The notes: generated by a model not told the origin, from the letters alone. 64,000 nt of DNA from Bacteroidales bacterium (GCA_017548985.1 JAFYYW010000011.1:18028-82027), one strand, 5' to 3'; shown: positions 8,282 to 18,380, counted from the first letter of the stretch. Program-made: numbers and translations.

Positions 8282-11245
8282 TTAGAATTTGACCGAAAGC
8301 ATCGCTGTGAATGTGCGCATAATCGGGAATACATTGTTGTCGATACCGCCACCGATGCTCATATTGTTGAGGATCGGGGTCAGACCGGAGTAGCCGGTGA
8401 AAGTATAGACATTGTTGCAGGAGAGAGCGAACCTGAGACCCTTGATGGTCTTAAGACCAAGCTTGCTGGCCGGGAGGTTGTAGCCAAGGGTGATGTACTC
8501 GATATTAACATAGTCACCCTTCTCGAGCCAGTAGGATGTATGCTGTGCGGCATAGACTCCGAGTTCCTCGGCGGTCTTCAGGACGTTGTAGGTCGGGAAG
8601 GCACCAAGGTTGGAGAGACGCAGGCTGGTGAAGTTGTAGATGTGATGTCCGAAACCACCGTTCATCTGGGTAGAGAGATCCCAGTTCTTGTAGCGGAACG
8701 TTCCACCTAAGCTGGCGAAAACCTTAGGAGTCGCCTGGCCGAGGAACTCACGGTCACCTTCATCGTCGAGGGTGATACCACCGTCACCGTTGATGTCCTT
8801 GACCAGGTAAGTCTTCTTGCCGGTTTCGTCGGTCTTGAAGCCGTCGTGGACGGGGAGGCGGAAGATGTTGACAGGATAACCCTCGGTCATATAAACGACG
8901 TTGGTGTTGGAAGTCAAACCATTACAACTGGCGTCAGCAAGGGCGATGTACTTTGAGGTGGTCAGCTCCTGTCCCTGATAGGTACCTGAGAGGCTGACGA
9001 GCGTGTTCTTCTGGAAAGCGACATTACCCTGGATGGTGAGACCCATATCTTTTTTCTCGATAGGAGCCACGTGGAATCCAATCTCAATACCGTTGTTGCT
9101 CATCTCACCCATATTGGCGAGGAGGCTGGTGTAGGTGAACGGAGGGACAGGAACCTGATAGGTGTAAAGCAGGTCCTTGGTCGTGGACATATAGGCGTCG
9201 ATGGTACCACTGAACCTGCCGCGCCACATCGAGAAGTCGATACCGGCGTCGAAGGTGTACTTGGTCTCCCACTTCAGGTCAGGATTCGGGTTGGAATCGA
9301 GAGCGTAGGTGGTGACGGTGGCACCGTTGTAGGTGGTGGTTCCGTTAGGAGCCATAAGAGACAGTGACCTGTAAGGATCGATGGCATCCTGGTTACCGGT
9401 GACACCGTAACCGACGCGGACCTTAAGGTTGTTGAACAACTTCTGGTTCTTCATAAAGCCTTCATTGCTGACGATCCAAGCGACAGAAGCTGAAGGGAAG
9501 AAGCCCCACTTGTGGTTGGCTCCGAGCTTGGAGGAACCGTCGGCACGGGCGTTGAGGGTGATGACATAACGGTTGTCGAACATGTAGTTCAGACGGCCGA
9601 GGTAAGACATCAAGGTGTACTCAGTAGCGTTGGTCTGGACATCGCCCCACTTGACGGTTGAACCAGCCTGCATATTGTTGAACGTGAAGTAATCGGTCTC
9701 GAAACCGGTTGCCTTCGCGTAGTTGTACCAATAGTTGTACTTCTGGGCCTCGGTAAGAGCGAGGGCGCTGATAGCGTGCTTGCCAAGAGTCTTGCTGTAA
9801 GAGAGCTGGAAGCTGGCCATCTTGTTGGTGTTCAAGTTGGTCGAGTTGTTAGCTTCACCACGGGCGACCCTGTAACTCTTCACATCGTGAGGGAAGTAGT
9901 TGCGGTTGAGACGGTTGGAATAGTTGTAAGATCCGAAGACGCTGGCGGTCAGGCCATCGATGATCTTGTAGGTGATACGACCACTTGTGACGACACGGTA
10001 GACATTCTCCTTATGAATATAATCAAGATAGTCTCCGGGGTGGGTGATGGTCTCGGCGTTGGGGTCATAGTCCCAAAGACCGGTAGTGGTGTTACGGTGA
10101 CCAGGATATGTGGGGTTGTAGGCGGCGGCGCCGGTGAAGATACCGGTGTCGATCCAATCCTTATCCATAAGGGAAGCCATGACATTCATCTCGAGGATGA
10201 GCTTGTCATTCAGTCCCTTCTGGCTGGCGGACATACGGACCATATAGTTGGTGTTACCCGCATTCTTGACCACATTGTCACGCTGCCTGATACCGAGGGA
10301 AGCGTTGAGGTTGGACTTGCTGTTTCCGGAAGTGAAGGAGAGGTTGTGGTTGTTCTGGGTCACGAAGTCGTTCATGATCCAGTCCATCCAGTAGGTGTCA
10401 TCTCCCAGGTCACCACCAGCGTTTCCGAACTTGCTGGAGTTCAGGGCCCTGTAACCGGCGGCGTCAAGAACCTGGAGCTTCTTGTAAGGATTGGAGATAC
10501 CGAACTGGCCGCGATACTCGATCTGGGAACGTCCCTCACGACCCTTCTTGGTGGTGACGACGATAACACCGGCGGCACCACGGGAACCGTACTGAGCGGT
10601 CTCGGAAGCGTCCTTCAGGACAGTGATTTCCTGGATGTCATCCGGAGAGAGAGAGAAGAGCATTCCCACGTCGCCGAACACACCGTCCATAATCACGAGC
10701 GGAGAGTTACCTCCGGAAAGTGATGTGGTACCACGGAGACGGATAGTAGGGTTATCCTGGACGTTTCCACCATTGGAGGAAATAACAAGTCCGGGAACTT
10801 TGCCGCGGATAGCGTCAACCGCTGTGGCGACGTAACCAGTGTTCATGTTCTCTTCGGTGACACGGTCTACAGCACCTGTGATGGTGCGCTTGTTACCGAC
10901 CGCATAACCAACAACGACGGTTTCTTCGAGGGAGGTTGTCTCTTCGACAAGGACGAAATCAATAACCCTCTGGTTACCGATCTCTACCTCTTGTCCCACA
11001 TAACCGATACAAGATACCGCAAGCACAGGATTGGGATGCGTGAAGTTGAAGGTGTACTTACCATCGGCTCCAGTGGAGGCGCCTGTGGAAGTTCCCTTGA
11101 TCATGACGGTCACACCCGGGATGGGCTGGCCGTCTTCACCTTTTACGGTTCCGCTGATGCTTCTCTGCTGGGCAAAGACGGCAAAGCCGACGAATAGGCC
11201 CAACGCGGTGGAAAGCATCGCTTTAAGCAAAAGAGATTTGGTCAT
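8282..11245 (-). CDS. SusC/RagA-family TonB-dependent transporter
   Basis: This is an outer-membrane channel for glycan or peptide uptake powered by TonB. It has 987 residues with signal peptide MTKSLLLKAMLSTALGLFVG and cleavage near FAQQ. A carboxypeptidase-regulatory-like domain follows (about 28-105: ISGTVKGEDGQPIPGVTVMIKG). Next come the plug (VVVGYAVGNKRTITGAVDRV, LRGTTSLSGGNSPLVIMDGV, EITVLKDASETAQYGSRGAAGVIVVTTKKG) and a full-length beta-barrel ending in an aromatic/lysine C-terminus (MLSVKF). The first gene of a two-gene SusC-SusD unit, it is divergent from the methyltransferase gene at 11392. No adjacent regulator of the sigma/anti-sigma type is visible. Confidence 0.96.
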   Translation of the reverse strand: MTKSLLLKAMLSTALGLFVGFAVFAQQRSISGTVKGEDGQPIPGVTVMIKGTSTGASTGADGKYTFNFTHPNPVLAVSCIGYVGQEVEIGNQRVIDFVLVEETTSLEETVVVGYAVGNKRTITGAVDRVTEENMNTGYVATAVDAIRGKVPGLVISSNGGNVQDNPTIRLRGTTSLSGGNSPLVIMDGVFGDVGMLFSLSPDDIQEITVLKDASETAQYGSRGAAGVIVVTTKKGREGRSQIEYRGQFGISNPYKKLQVLDAAGYRALNSSKFGNAGGDLGDDTYWMDWIMNDFVTQNNHNLSFTSGNSKSNLNASLGIRQRDNVVKNAGNTNYMVRMSASQKGLNDKLILEMNVMASLMDKDWIDTGIFTGAAAYNPTYPGHRNTTTGLWDYDPNAETITHPGDYLDYIHKENVYRVVTSGRITYKIIDGLTASVFGSYNYSNRLNRNYFPHDVKSYRVARGEANNSTNLNTNKMASFQLSYSKTLGKHAISALALTEAQKYNYWYNYAKATGFETDYFTFNNMQAGSTVKWGDVQTNATEYTLMSYLGRLNYMFDNRYVITLNARADGSSKLGANHKWGFFPSASVAWIVSNEGFMKNQKLFNNLKVRVGYGVTGNQDAIDPYRSLSLMAPNGTTTYNGATVTTYALDSNPNPDLKWETKYTFDAGIDFSMWRGRFSGTIDAYMSTTKDLLYTYQVPVPPFTYTSLLANMGEMSNNGIEIGFHVAPIEKKDMGLTIQGNVAFQKNTLVSLSGTYQGQELTTSKYIALADASCNGLTSNTNVVYMTEGYPVNIFRLPVHDGFKTDETGKKTYLVKDINGDGGITLDDEGDREFLGQATPKVFASLGGTFRYKNWDLSTQMNGGFGHHIYNFTSLRLSNLGAFPTYNVLKTAEELGVYAAQHTSYWLEKGDYVNIEYITLGYNLPASKLGLKTIKGLRFALSCNNVYTFTGYSGLTPILNNMSIGGGIDNNVFPIMRTFTAMLSVKF

Positions 11246-11355
11246 AATGGATTAATTTATCAGTGTGTAATGAATGATAATTGTCCCAATAGTTAAAATC
11301 TTTGCTAATTTAGGCAAAAAATTTCATTTCATCAAAATATTAGGCAAAGAATGAT

Positions 11356-11363
11356 TAGATTTG
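11356..11363 (+). promoter_or_regulatory. -7 box for the SpoU methyltransferase gene
   Basis: TAGATTTG matches TAnnTTTG and ends 28 bases before the ATG at 11392. The rest of the 146-base divergent gap (11246-11391) is AT-rich. I found no clear minus-strand box for the SusC gene in it. Confidence 0.55.
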
Positions 11364-11391
11364 TGTAGAAAACGTTGGTAATTATTAATAT

Positions 11392-11988
11392 ATGATTCAT
11401 AGGAAACTCATGAACATAGAATTGGGAAGAATGAGTCCCGAGGAGTATAAGGATAGTCCTGAATCTGGAATGATTGTGGTTCTGGACAATATCCGTAGCG
11501 CTCATAACGTGGGGTCCGTGTTCAGGACATGCGACTCCTTCAAAGCGGACAAGTTATGGCTATGCGGAATATGCGCCACTCCTCCCTCCGCCGAGATACG
11601 CAAAGCGGCCCTTGGGGCGGAAGAGAGCGTGCCTTGGGATTATTCAGGAAGCACTTTGGATGTTGTCATGAAGTTGCGGTCCGAGGGCTATACTGTTGTG
11701 AGTGTGGAGCAGACAGTAGATTCAGTAAGTCTGGAGGATTTCATCCCTAAAACCGACCCCGCGTCAGGGCAGAGAGCTGAGAAGTACGTTTTCATATTCG
11801 GGAATGAGGTTGATGGAGTTAGCCAGGAAGTGGTGGACGCTTCTGATTTCTCATTGGAGATTCCACAATTCGGCACAAAGCACTCCTTGAATGTGTCTGT
11901 GGCTGTAGGGGTGGTCTTGTGGCAGTTCACTCTAGGGAGACTCAGCTCTCAAGCCATCGGAGAAACTCCTCACTCCGTGAACGGCTGA
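11392..11988 (+). CDS. SpoU/TrmH-family RNA 2'-O-methyltransferase
   Basis: This 198-residue cytosolic SPOUT methyltransferase transfers a methyl group from S-adenosylmethionine to a ribose in tRNA or rRNA. The three family motifs are present: LDNIRSAHNVGSVFRTCD (motif 1, about residues 32-49), FIFGNEVDGVSQE (motif 2) and IPQFGTKHSLNVSVAVGVVL (motif 3). There is no N-terminal RNA-binding extension as in RlmB, so the exact target cannot be named. A second ATG at 11410 could be used. The last 47 bases overlap the end of the convergent LytTR regulator gene; the extra C-terminus (about 15 residues after WQFTLGRL) is encoded in that overlap and is probably not catalytic. Confidence 0.92.
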   Translation: MIHRKLMNIELGRMSPEEYKDSPESGMIVVLDNIRSAHNVGSVFRTCDSFKADKLWLCGICATPPSAEIRKAALGAEESVPWDYSGSTLDVVMKLRSEGYTVVSVEQTVDSVSLEDFIPKTDPASGQRAEKYVFIFGNEVDGVSQEVVDASDFSLEIPQFGTKHSLNVSVAVGVVLWQFTLGRLSSQAIGETPHSVNG

Positions 11989-12721
11989 CGGTCAGATCTG
12001 GCTCAGGTCCTATAATGTTGGAAGGAGTCACCTTTGAGGTGATCCTGAGTCTGCCGCCCAGCAGTTTCGTGACGCTCTCAACAGATTCTTTCGAGACAAT
12101 GCAACTCCTTGATATCCTGAAGAATATCTCAGGGTCTAGCCCGTTTGTGATGTTGTCCATAGTGCTGTCGACTATGTAGACTGTCCCGTCATTGGTGACC
12201 GCGTGGTTATTTTTGTCTTCCGAATAGAAAAACGCGACATCTTCGGTCTTGACAGGCACTATCCTGTCATTGAGGAATACCAGGAATCGTTCTTTGCCTC
12301 TCTTTTCCCGATTTGTCTTACCGATGGCGGCGAGAATTCTCTCAACATCAGGCACCTCATTCCCGGAGGGTTGGCGGCATCGCTCGACCGCCCTGGCCAG
12401 TGGCCCCTGGTCAATGGGTTTCAGGAGATAGTCTACTGACCCGGCCTCGAAAGCTTTGACGGCGTAGTTGTCATAGGCGGTTGTCATAACCACATGGGCC
12501 TTGACTTCCACTTGCCGGAATATCTCGAAGCAAATCCCGTCAGAGAGCTCCACATCCATGAAAATTGTGTCTACCTCGTTCCCATGTTCAGTGAGCCATT
12601 CCACAGATTCCCTCACCGATCCGCATTCCCCGATAATCTCGATATCGGGGAAGTATTTCCCGAGGGTCCTTTCCAGGTTTTTCCGGGCCATCAGCTCGTC
12701 TTCGATGATCAGGACTTTCAT
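11942..12721 (-). CDS. LytTR-family response regulator
   Basis: This is the 259-residue transcription factor of a two-component pair. A receiver domain (1-120) has acidic residues IIEDE, phospho-acceptor D56 (TIFMDVE), the T80/T81 switch region and K101 (DYLLKPID). A LytTR DNA-binding domain (about 145-257) has FLVFLNDRIVPVKTEDVAFF and FFRISRSCIVS. It overlaps the kinase gene by 4 bp (ATGA), so the two are translationally coupled. The target genes are unknown. The divergent neighbour is the alpha-glucan locus starting at 14015, which has no other regulator nearby. Confidence 0.95.
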   Translation of the reverse strand: MKVLIIEDELMARKNLERTLGKYFPDIEIIGECGSVRESVEWLTEHGNEVDTIFMDVELSDGICFEIFRQVEVKAHVVMTTAYDNYAVKAFEAGSVDYLLKPIDQGPLARAVERCRQPSGNEVPDVERILAAIGKTNREKRGKERFLVFLNDRIVPVKTEDVAFFYSEDKNNHAVTNDGTVYIVDSTMDNITNGLDPEIFFRISRSCIVSKESVESVTKLLGGRLRITSKVTPSNIIGPEPDLTVSRSRSEEFLRWLES

Positions 12722-13857
12722 AGCAGGGGAAGTTTAACAGTATAATTCCGGTCTGTGCGTATGATCTCCACGCTTATGTGTGACCTTTCGTTGTATTGCT
12801 CTTGTATATAATTGAGTCCCAGGCCGCTGGACTGGGAAGGGGAGACTCTGGGAATCAAGTTGTTCGTGACCGTCAGGGTCTCGCCATCAGAGACGATATC
12901 CACTTTCAAGGGATTATCCGGACTTACCGCGTTATGCTTCGTGGCGTTCTCTACCAACAGTTGCACGGAGCAGGGTATAACCGCTTTCGCCATGTCTTCT
13001 TCAGGGATGGAAATCCCGACAATCAAGCCGTCCTGGAAGCGGACTTTCAGAAGGTCGAGGTACATTTGGACGTATGTCATCTCGTCCCGTAAGGGGACGG
13101 TATTCTCGTTCTCGTTTTTAAGCATGTAGCGGTAGATGCCCGCTAGCTTGTGGATATACTCGCTCGCCTCCTCGTCTTTTCCGTCAAGGACGAGGGCGTC
13201 AAGAATATTCAACGAGTTGAACAGGAAATGCGGGTTGACCTGTTGCTTGAGGTTGAGATATTGGAACTTGGCAAGTTCGGCGCGGTCCCTTTCCTTCTCG
13301 GCGGCTCGCTTGGCGGAAGTGGCGTATCCGACCATGTAGATAACCGAATAGATCAGGATCGCGGCCATAAGGGCGACCGATCCCAGAAGGAATTCCCCGC
13401 TGAATATAGTTGAACTGAAAAGCCCTATTATGAATCTCAGAGACAGAACGATCGCGATCGCGATGACCAACCACATGATTTCCTTGGGAGATACCTTTTG
13501 ATCTGAGCTGGAATGGCTTGAGTATTGTCTCAGAAAAAGGACCAGGCCCCAGCCAATGGTCTCGGTCGTCGTGAAAGTGGCGATGGCGGGGGACAGTAGC
13601 GGGTGGCTGACAAAAATGCTCACGAAAGCGGCGATCCCTTTACCCATCAGGAACCCCACGATGTTGGCGATTATGATCACCATGGCGCTGAACTCCACGC
13701 TTTGGCGATATCTCAAGCATAGGATCACTATCAGGAATATCGTCAGAGATGTCAAGATAAGGTCATCACTGATGCCTCCGAGGCGGCACAATATGGCTCC
13801 GGCAACGTGCAGTAACGCGAAGCCGTGGATGATTATGGATGTCTGTATCTGTCTCAT
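12718..13857 (-). CDS. LytS/YehU-type sensor histidine kinase
   Basis: This 379-residue integral membrane kinase has six hydrophobic segments in residues 1-180 and then a short coiled region (KRAAEKERDRAELAKFQYLN). A His_kinase domain follows with H210 in QQVNPHFLFNSLNILD and an ATPase domain with VQLLVENATKHN (N box) and SSGLGLNYIQEQYN (G box). It has no large periplasmic sensor domain, so the signal is probably sensed in or at the membrane. It is co-expressed with the LytTR regulator through a 4-bp overlap. The 157-base gap to the MFS gene at 14015 is divergent. Confidence 0.93.
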   Translation of the reverse strand: MRQIQTSIIIHGFALLHVAGAILCRLGGISDDLILTSLTIFLIVILCLRYRQSVEFSAMVIIIANIVGFLMGKGIAAFVSIFVSHPLLSPAIATFTTTETIGWGLVLFLRQYSSHSSSDQKVSPKEIMWLVIAIAIVLSLRFIIGLFSSTIFSGEFLLGSVALMAAILIYSVIYMVGYATSAKRAAEKERDRAELAKFQYLNLKQQVNPHFLFNSLNILDALVLDGKDEEASEYIHKLAGIYRYMLKNENENTVPLRDEMTYVQMYLDLLKVRFQDGLIVGISIPEEDMAKAVIPCSVQLLVENATKHNAVSPDNPLKVDIVSDGETLTVTNNLIPRVSPSQSSGLGLNYIQEQYNERSHISVEIIRTDRNYTVKLPLL

Positions 13858-13970
13858 CTTGATTCCGCAATTTATGAAAAAATACGTTCAGTTCATCAAC
13901 AAATCCTGCCATTTCATCCCCTTTTTCCCGCGATTCGTCGTTCTCTTTATTTAAATATAAGTATTTAAGC

Positions 13971-13978
13971 TATATTTG
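13971..13978 (+). promoter_or_regulatory. -7 box for the alpha-glucan locus
   Basis: TATATTTG matches TAnnTTTG exactly and ends 36 bases before the ATG of the MFS gene at 14015. The region before it is AT-rich with no clear -33 TTTG. It probably drives the MFS gene and perhaps the whole locus to 30997, because no gap there exceeds about 60 bases. Confidence 0.6.
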
Positions 13979-14014
13979 ACCGTATTTTAACACGAAACGT
14001 AATAACCAACCGAT

Positions 14015-15355
14015 ATGCAAAACAAGAGAAAACTTACTTTCTGGGATATGTGGAACCTGAGTTTCGGGTTCTTCGGCGTGCAGATAGCGTACGCCCTCCA
14101 GAGCGCCAACATCAGCCGTATTTTCGCTACGCTGGGAGCTGATCCCCATCAGCTCAGTTTCTTCTGGATACTTCCCCCTCTGATGGGAATGATCGTCCAG
14201 CCCCTGATCGGGAAATACTCTGACCGGACATGGTGTAAAATGGGCCGCAGGAAGCCTTATCTTCTCGTCGGCGCCCTCGTCGCCGTGCTTGTGATGGCTT
14301 TCCTGCCCAATGCCGGAAGCCTTAACTTCTCCACCAAGTTGCTTCTCGGCCTTAACGGAGCGATGTGGTTCGGACTCTTCTCTTTGATATTCCTTGACAC
14401 TTCCATCAACGTGGCGATGCAGCCGTTCAAGATGATGGTAGGTGACATGGTCACAGAGGAACAGAAGACCGAGGCATATTCCATCCAGTCACTTCTGTGC
14501 AACGCCGGAAGCCTTGTGGGATATCTCTTCCCGATTTTCTTCACCTGGATCGGAATAGCCAACACGGCTCCGAAGGGACAGATACCTCCGTCAGTGATCT
14601 GGAGCTTCTATTGCGGAGCCGCCATCCTGATCGCCTGCGTGTTGTACACTTTCATGAAGGTTAAGGAGATGAACCCTCAGGAATATGCTGAGTTTCATGG
14701 AATTGACCCTGCCAAGGCATCTGACGACACGACAAACAAGGAAGGACTTTTCAAGCTTCTTCTCCATGCCCCCAAGACCTTCTGGACTGTCGGTCTCGTG
14801 CAGTTCTTCTGCTGGGCCGCTTTCATGTACATGTGGACATATTCCAACGGCACTATCGCAGCCAATTGTTGGAATGCCACTGACACCGCGTCCGAGGGAT
14901 ACCAGGCCGCCGGCAACTGGGTAGGCGTCGTGTTCGCCATCCAGGCCGTCGGATCCATCCTTTGGGCCATCGTGATCCCCAAGTTCAAGTCCTTGAGGCT
15001 TGCTTACGTCGTGAGCCTGCTTCTGGGCGCTGTCGGTTTCATCTCCGTGGCGTTTGTCCACAACCAGTATGTGCTGTTCCTCTCCTACTTCCTGATCGGA
15101 GCGGCTTGGGCTGCCATGCTGGCCCTGCCTTTCACCCTGCTGACCAACTCGCTTCACGGTGAGCACATGGGAAGCTACTTGGGCTTGTTCAACTGCACCA
15201 TCTGCCTGCCTCAGATCGTGGCGGCCGCCCTCGGTGGAGTCGTCCTTAAGCTCTGCGGAGGTGTTCAAGGGAATATGATGATTATCGCCGGAGTACTCCT
15301 TGTCCTTGGCGCCATTAGCGTGCGCTTGGTTGAGGAGAAACGTGTTAACGACTGA
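14015..15355 (+). CDS. MFS sugar symporter, SLC45/GPH-like (maltose/oligosaccharide type)
   Basis: This is an inner-membrane transporter of 446 residues and about 12 hydrophobic segments. The N-terminus LTFWDMWNLSFGFFGVQIAYALQ and the loop motif SDRTWCKMGRRKPYLLVGAL are typical of the SLC45/GPH-like sugar:cation symporters found in Bacteroidota starch loci. As the first gene of the alpha-glucan cluster, directly before SusC, it most likely imports maltose or short maltodextrins released in the periplasm by the GH13 enzymes. The substrate is inferred from context only. Confidence 0.88.
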   Translation: MQNKRKLTFWDMWNLSFGFFGVQIAYALQSANISRIFATLGADPHQLSFFWILPPLMGMIVQPLIGKYSDRTWCKMGRRKPYLLVGALVAVLVMAFLPNAGSLNFSTKLLLGLNGAMWFGLFSLIFLDTSINVAMQPFKMMVGDMVTEEQKTEAYSIQSLLCNAGSLVGYLFPIFFTWIGIANTAPKGQIPPSVIWSFYCGAAILIACVLYTFMKVKEMNPQEYAEFHGIDPAKASDDTTNKEGLFKLLLHAPKTFWTVGLVQFFCWAAFMYMWTYSNGTIAANCWNATDTASEGYQAAGNWVGVVFAIQAVGSILWAIVIPKFKSLRLAYVVSLLLGAVGFISVAFVHNQYVLFLSYFLIGAAWAAMLALPFTLLTNSLHGEHMGSYLGLFNCTICLPQIVAAALGGVVLKLCGGVQGNMMIIAGVLLVLGAISVRLVEEKRVND

Positions 15356-15393
15356 TACTCAATATGACATTATATTTTTTCACAATCAAAAGC

Positions 15394-18366
15394 ATGAAAA
15401 GGATTATGACTGCCGTGACGGTGTTGCTGCTTTGCCTCACCGCCACAACCGTGTCCGCCCAGGGCGGATACCAGGTCAAGGGAGTCGTGGTCGACGCGCT
15501 GGGACCGGTCATCGGAGCCACTGTCATGGAGCAGGGCACGACGAACGGCACTTCCACAGGCCTCGATGGTGACTTCCTCCTGAATGTCAAAGGTCCTGAC
15601 GCCGTTGTGGTGATAAGCTGCATCGGCTACACTACCCAGACATTCAAGGCTTCTGAGGTTCCAGCGCAGGTGACCCTGGTCGAGGACGGTGAGTTCCTCG
15701 ATGAGGTCGTGGTCATCGGCTATGGTACCGTTAAGAAGAGTGACATGACCGGATCGGTCGCTACCGTGAAGGCCGATGAGATCAACAAAGGTGTCATCAC
15801 GACCCCGGCCGACCTCCTGAGGGGCAAGAGCGCCGGTGTCGTCGTCACCCAGGGAAGCGGTATGCCGGGTTCCGGAGCTACCATCCGTATTCGTGGAGGT
15901 TCCTCAATCAACGCTTCCAACGATCCTTTGATCGTTATCGACGGCCTGCCGGTCTCCAATGATGGTATTGGTGGAATGGCCGACCCTCTGTCTTCGATCA
16001 ACCCCGAGGACATCGAGAGTTTCTCTGTGCTGAAGGACGCTTCCGCGACCGCCATCTACGGTTCCAGGGCTTCCAACGGTGTCATCGTGATCACCACCAA
16101 GAAGGGTTCGAAGACGGCTTCGAAGATTCCTAACATCGCGGTTGACTTCACAACTTCCGTCAACACGATTGCGAAGTACAATGATCTTCTCGACGCTGAC
16201 GGTCTCCGTAACCTCATCAGGGAGTTTTACGGTGCCAATTCGGCGGCTGAAGCAGCTCTCGGCAACAGCAACACTGACTGGCAGAAGGAAATTTACCACA
16301 ACGCCTACACCTATGACGGCAACGTCAGTGTCAACGGTCGCGTCGGTTCATTCCTCCCTTATCGCGTTTCGCTAGGCTATACGGACCAGAACGGAACCCT
16401 CAAGGGTTCGAAGATGGATCGCGGTACTTTGTCCCTGAACCTGTCGCCGACTTTCTTTGACAATCACCTTACCGTCAACCTTAACGGAAAGGGGACTTAT
16501 GCCAAGAATATTTATGCCAACCAGGAGGCCATCGGTGCCGCTAACCATTATGACCCTACCAAGCCTGTCTATGATAACAACGGGCTTAATGGCTACACCG
16601 CTTGGTATGACGCTTCCGGAAACATCAACTCAATGGCCACTTTGAATCCCGTCGCCCTTCTCAATGACTGGCAGGACGAGGCTGAGTCGAAGCGTTTCAT
16701 CGGGAATGCCCAGTTCGATTACAAAGTCCACGGTTTCGAGGACTTGAGGCTCAATCTCAATCTTGGTATCGATTGGGCTGCTTCCGAAGGTTTCAGGGAG
16801 AGGGCCAAGGGCTCTGAGAAGTCTCTCCATGTGACCGATGAGGCCGGTGGAGGACATCACGATGACTATGACTATACTCGCCGTAACACCACTCTCGAGT
16901 TCTATGCTGATTACAACAAGACCTTCGCGAGAAAGCACAATGTGGATCTCATGGCGGGTTATTCCTGGCAGCATTTCTGGAGCAACAACCATGATTACAA
17001 GTACAGGCTTTCCGATAAGCTGGAGATGGCCAATACCGAAGGAAAGGGTGAGTTATACCTGATCTCCTTCTTCGGCCGCGCGAATTATGGTTTCGCTGAC
17101 AGGTATCTGCTGACCGCCACCCTCCGAGCTGACGGCACATCACGTTTCCAGAACCACAAATGGGGTATATTCCCCTCCGTGGCCTTCGCTTGGAACATCA
17201 AGAACGAGCCCTTCATGAAGGGTGTTGACAAACTCTCCACAGCCAAACTTCGTCTTAGTTGGGGTGAGACCGGTCAGCAGGAGGTTGGAGGTTATTACGA
17301 CACCTTCGCCCAGTTCCTGATGATCAACACACCGGGATCCTATTATTTCGTCAACGGCGGCAACTATGTCGCTCCTGTCGTAGCGTTAGGATATAGCGCT
17401 GACCTCAAATGGGAGACCACTACGACCTACAACGCCGGTATCGACCTTGGTTTCTGGAATGACAGGTTGAGGCTCAGCACCGATGTATACCAGAGGGACA
17501 CCAGGGACATTCTCAACTATATCCCCGTCCCCGCGCTTTCCAACCTCACGAACTATCTCAACTCAAATATCGGTACGATGACGAACAAGGGATACGAGAT
17601 TGACCTCAACGGAATCCTTGTCGAGACTCGTGACATGAGCTGGACCGCCGGAATCAACATGGCATACAACTACAACGAGATAACCAAGTTGACCGCTTCT
17701 GACAAAGATGCCACCGGAATTGACGCTGGAGATGATGTCGGTGGTGGTACCGGTAACAAGGTGCAGAGGTTCGAGGTAGGTCACCCGATGCTTGTCTACT
17801 ATCTCTACCAGCAGGTCTATGATTCTGAGGGCAAGCCTATTAATGGTGTCTATGTGGATAGGAACAATGACGGACAGATCAATGCTGACGACAAATATCT
17901 TACCCACAAGCCCGCCCCGGACTACACTTTCGGTTTCAATACCAATTTCTCCTATAAGAATTGGACCGCGGCCCTTTCAGGCCACGCCTCTGTCGGTAAC
18001 TGGGTATACAACAATGTCGCTTCCGACACGGAGATGCTCGCCGACCTCTGGACCAACCAGTTTGTCAGCAACAGGGTGTCTTCCGCGACGGAATCCATGT
18101 TCACTCAGGCGCAATACAATTCCGATTACTATCTCCGTGACGGTTCTTTCCTGAAGCTGGACAACTTCACTTTAGGATACACCTTCCCGAAACTCTTCAA
18201 TATCAACGCTGACCGCAGCGCTTCCCTGAACATCTTCGGTACCGTGCAGAATATCCACACCTTCACTAAGTACAATGGCGTGGACCCGGAAATCCATAAC
18301 GGACTTGACAAGACTCTGTACCCTCGTCCCAGGACCTATGTGTGCGGTATCAAGCTTAACTTCTAA
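15394..18366 (+). CDS. SusC-family TonB-dependent transporter of the alpha-glucan locus
   Basis: An upstream ATG at 15364 exists, but 15394 gives a clean signal peptide (MKRIMTAVTVLLLCLTATTV, cut after SAQ). The mature protein has the carboxypeptidase-regulatory-like domain (YQVKGVVVDALGPVIGATVM), a TonB-box region (EVVVIGYGTVKKSDMTGSV), the plug (IRIRGGSSINASNDPLIVID, SVLKDASATAIYGSRASNG) and a complete barrel of normal length (990 residues) ending IKLNF. SusD follows after 14 bases. Starch-derived oligosaccharides are the likely cargo, judged from the neighbouring SusG-like and neopullulanase-like enzymes. Confidence 0.96.
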   Translation: MKRIMTAVTVLLLCLTATTVSAQGGYQVKGVVVDALGPVIGATVMEQGTTNGTSTGLDGDFLLNVKGPDAVVVISCIGYTTQTFKASEVPAQVTLVEDGEFLDEVVVIGYGTVKKSDMTGSVATVKADEINKGVITTPADLLRGKSAGVVVTQGSGMPGSGATIRIRGGSSINASNDPLIVIDGLPVSNDGIGGMADPLSSINPEDIESFSVLKDASATAIYGSRASNGVIVITTKKGSKTASKIPNIAVDFTTSVNTIAKYNDLLDADGLRNLIREFYGANSAAEAALGNSNTDWQKEIYHNAYTYDGNVSVNGRVGSFLPYRVSLGYTDQNGTLKGSKMDRGTLSLNLSPTFFDNHLTVNLNGKGTYAKNIYANQEAIGAANHYDPTKPVYDNNGLNGYTAWYDASGNINSMATLNPVALLNDWQDEAESKRFIGNAQFDYKVHGFEDLRLNLNLGIDWAASEGFRERAKGSEKSLHVTDEAGGGHHDDYDYTRRNTTLEFYADYNKTFARKHNVDLMAGYSWQHFWSNNHDYKYRLSDKLEMANTEGKGELYLISFFGRANYGFADRYLLTATLRADGTSRFQNHKWGIFPSVAFAWNIKNEPFMKGVDKLSTAKLRLSWGETGQQEVGGYYDTFAQFLMINTPGSYYFVNGGNYVAPVVALGYSADLKWETTTTYNAGIDLGFWNDRLRLSTDVYQRDTRDILNYIPVPALSNLTNYLNSNIGTMTNKGYEIDLNGILVETRDMSWTAGINMAYNYNEITKLTASDKDATGIDAGDDVGGGTGNKVQRFEVGHPMLVYYLYQQVYDSEGKPINGVYVDRNNDGQINADDKYLTHKPAPDYTFGFNTNFSYKNWTAALSGHASVGNWVYNNVASDTEMLADLWTNQFVSNRVSSATESMFTQAQYNSDYYLRDGSFLKLDNFTLGYTFPKLFNINADRSASLNIFGTVQNIHTFTKYNGVDPEIHNGLDKTLYPRPRTYVCGIKLNF

Positions 18367-18380
18367 TTAAGGGCAAGAAT

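Noticed and set aside
9776..10723. 315-codon frame antisense to the SusC barrel
   Set aside because: The sense strand encodes an unmistakable SusC. The antisense translation is V/G/D-rich without motifs.
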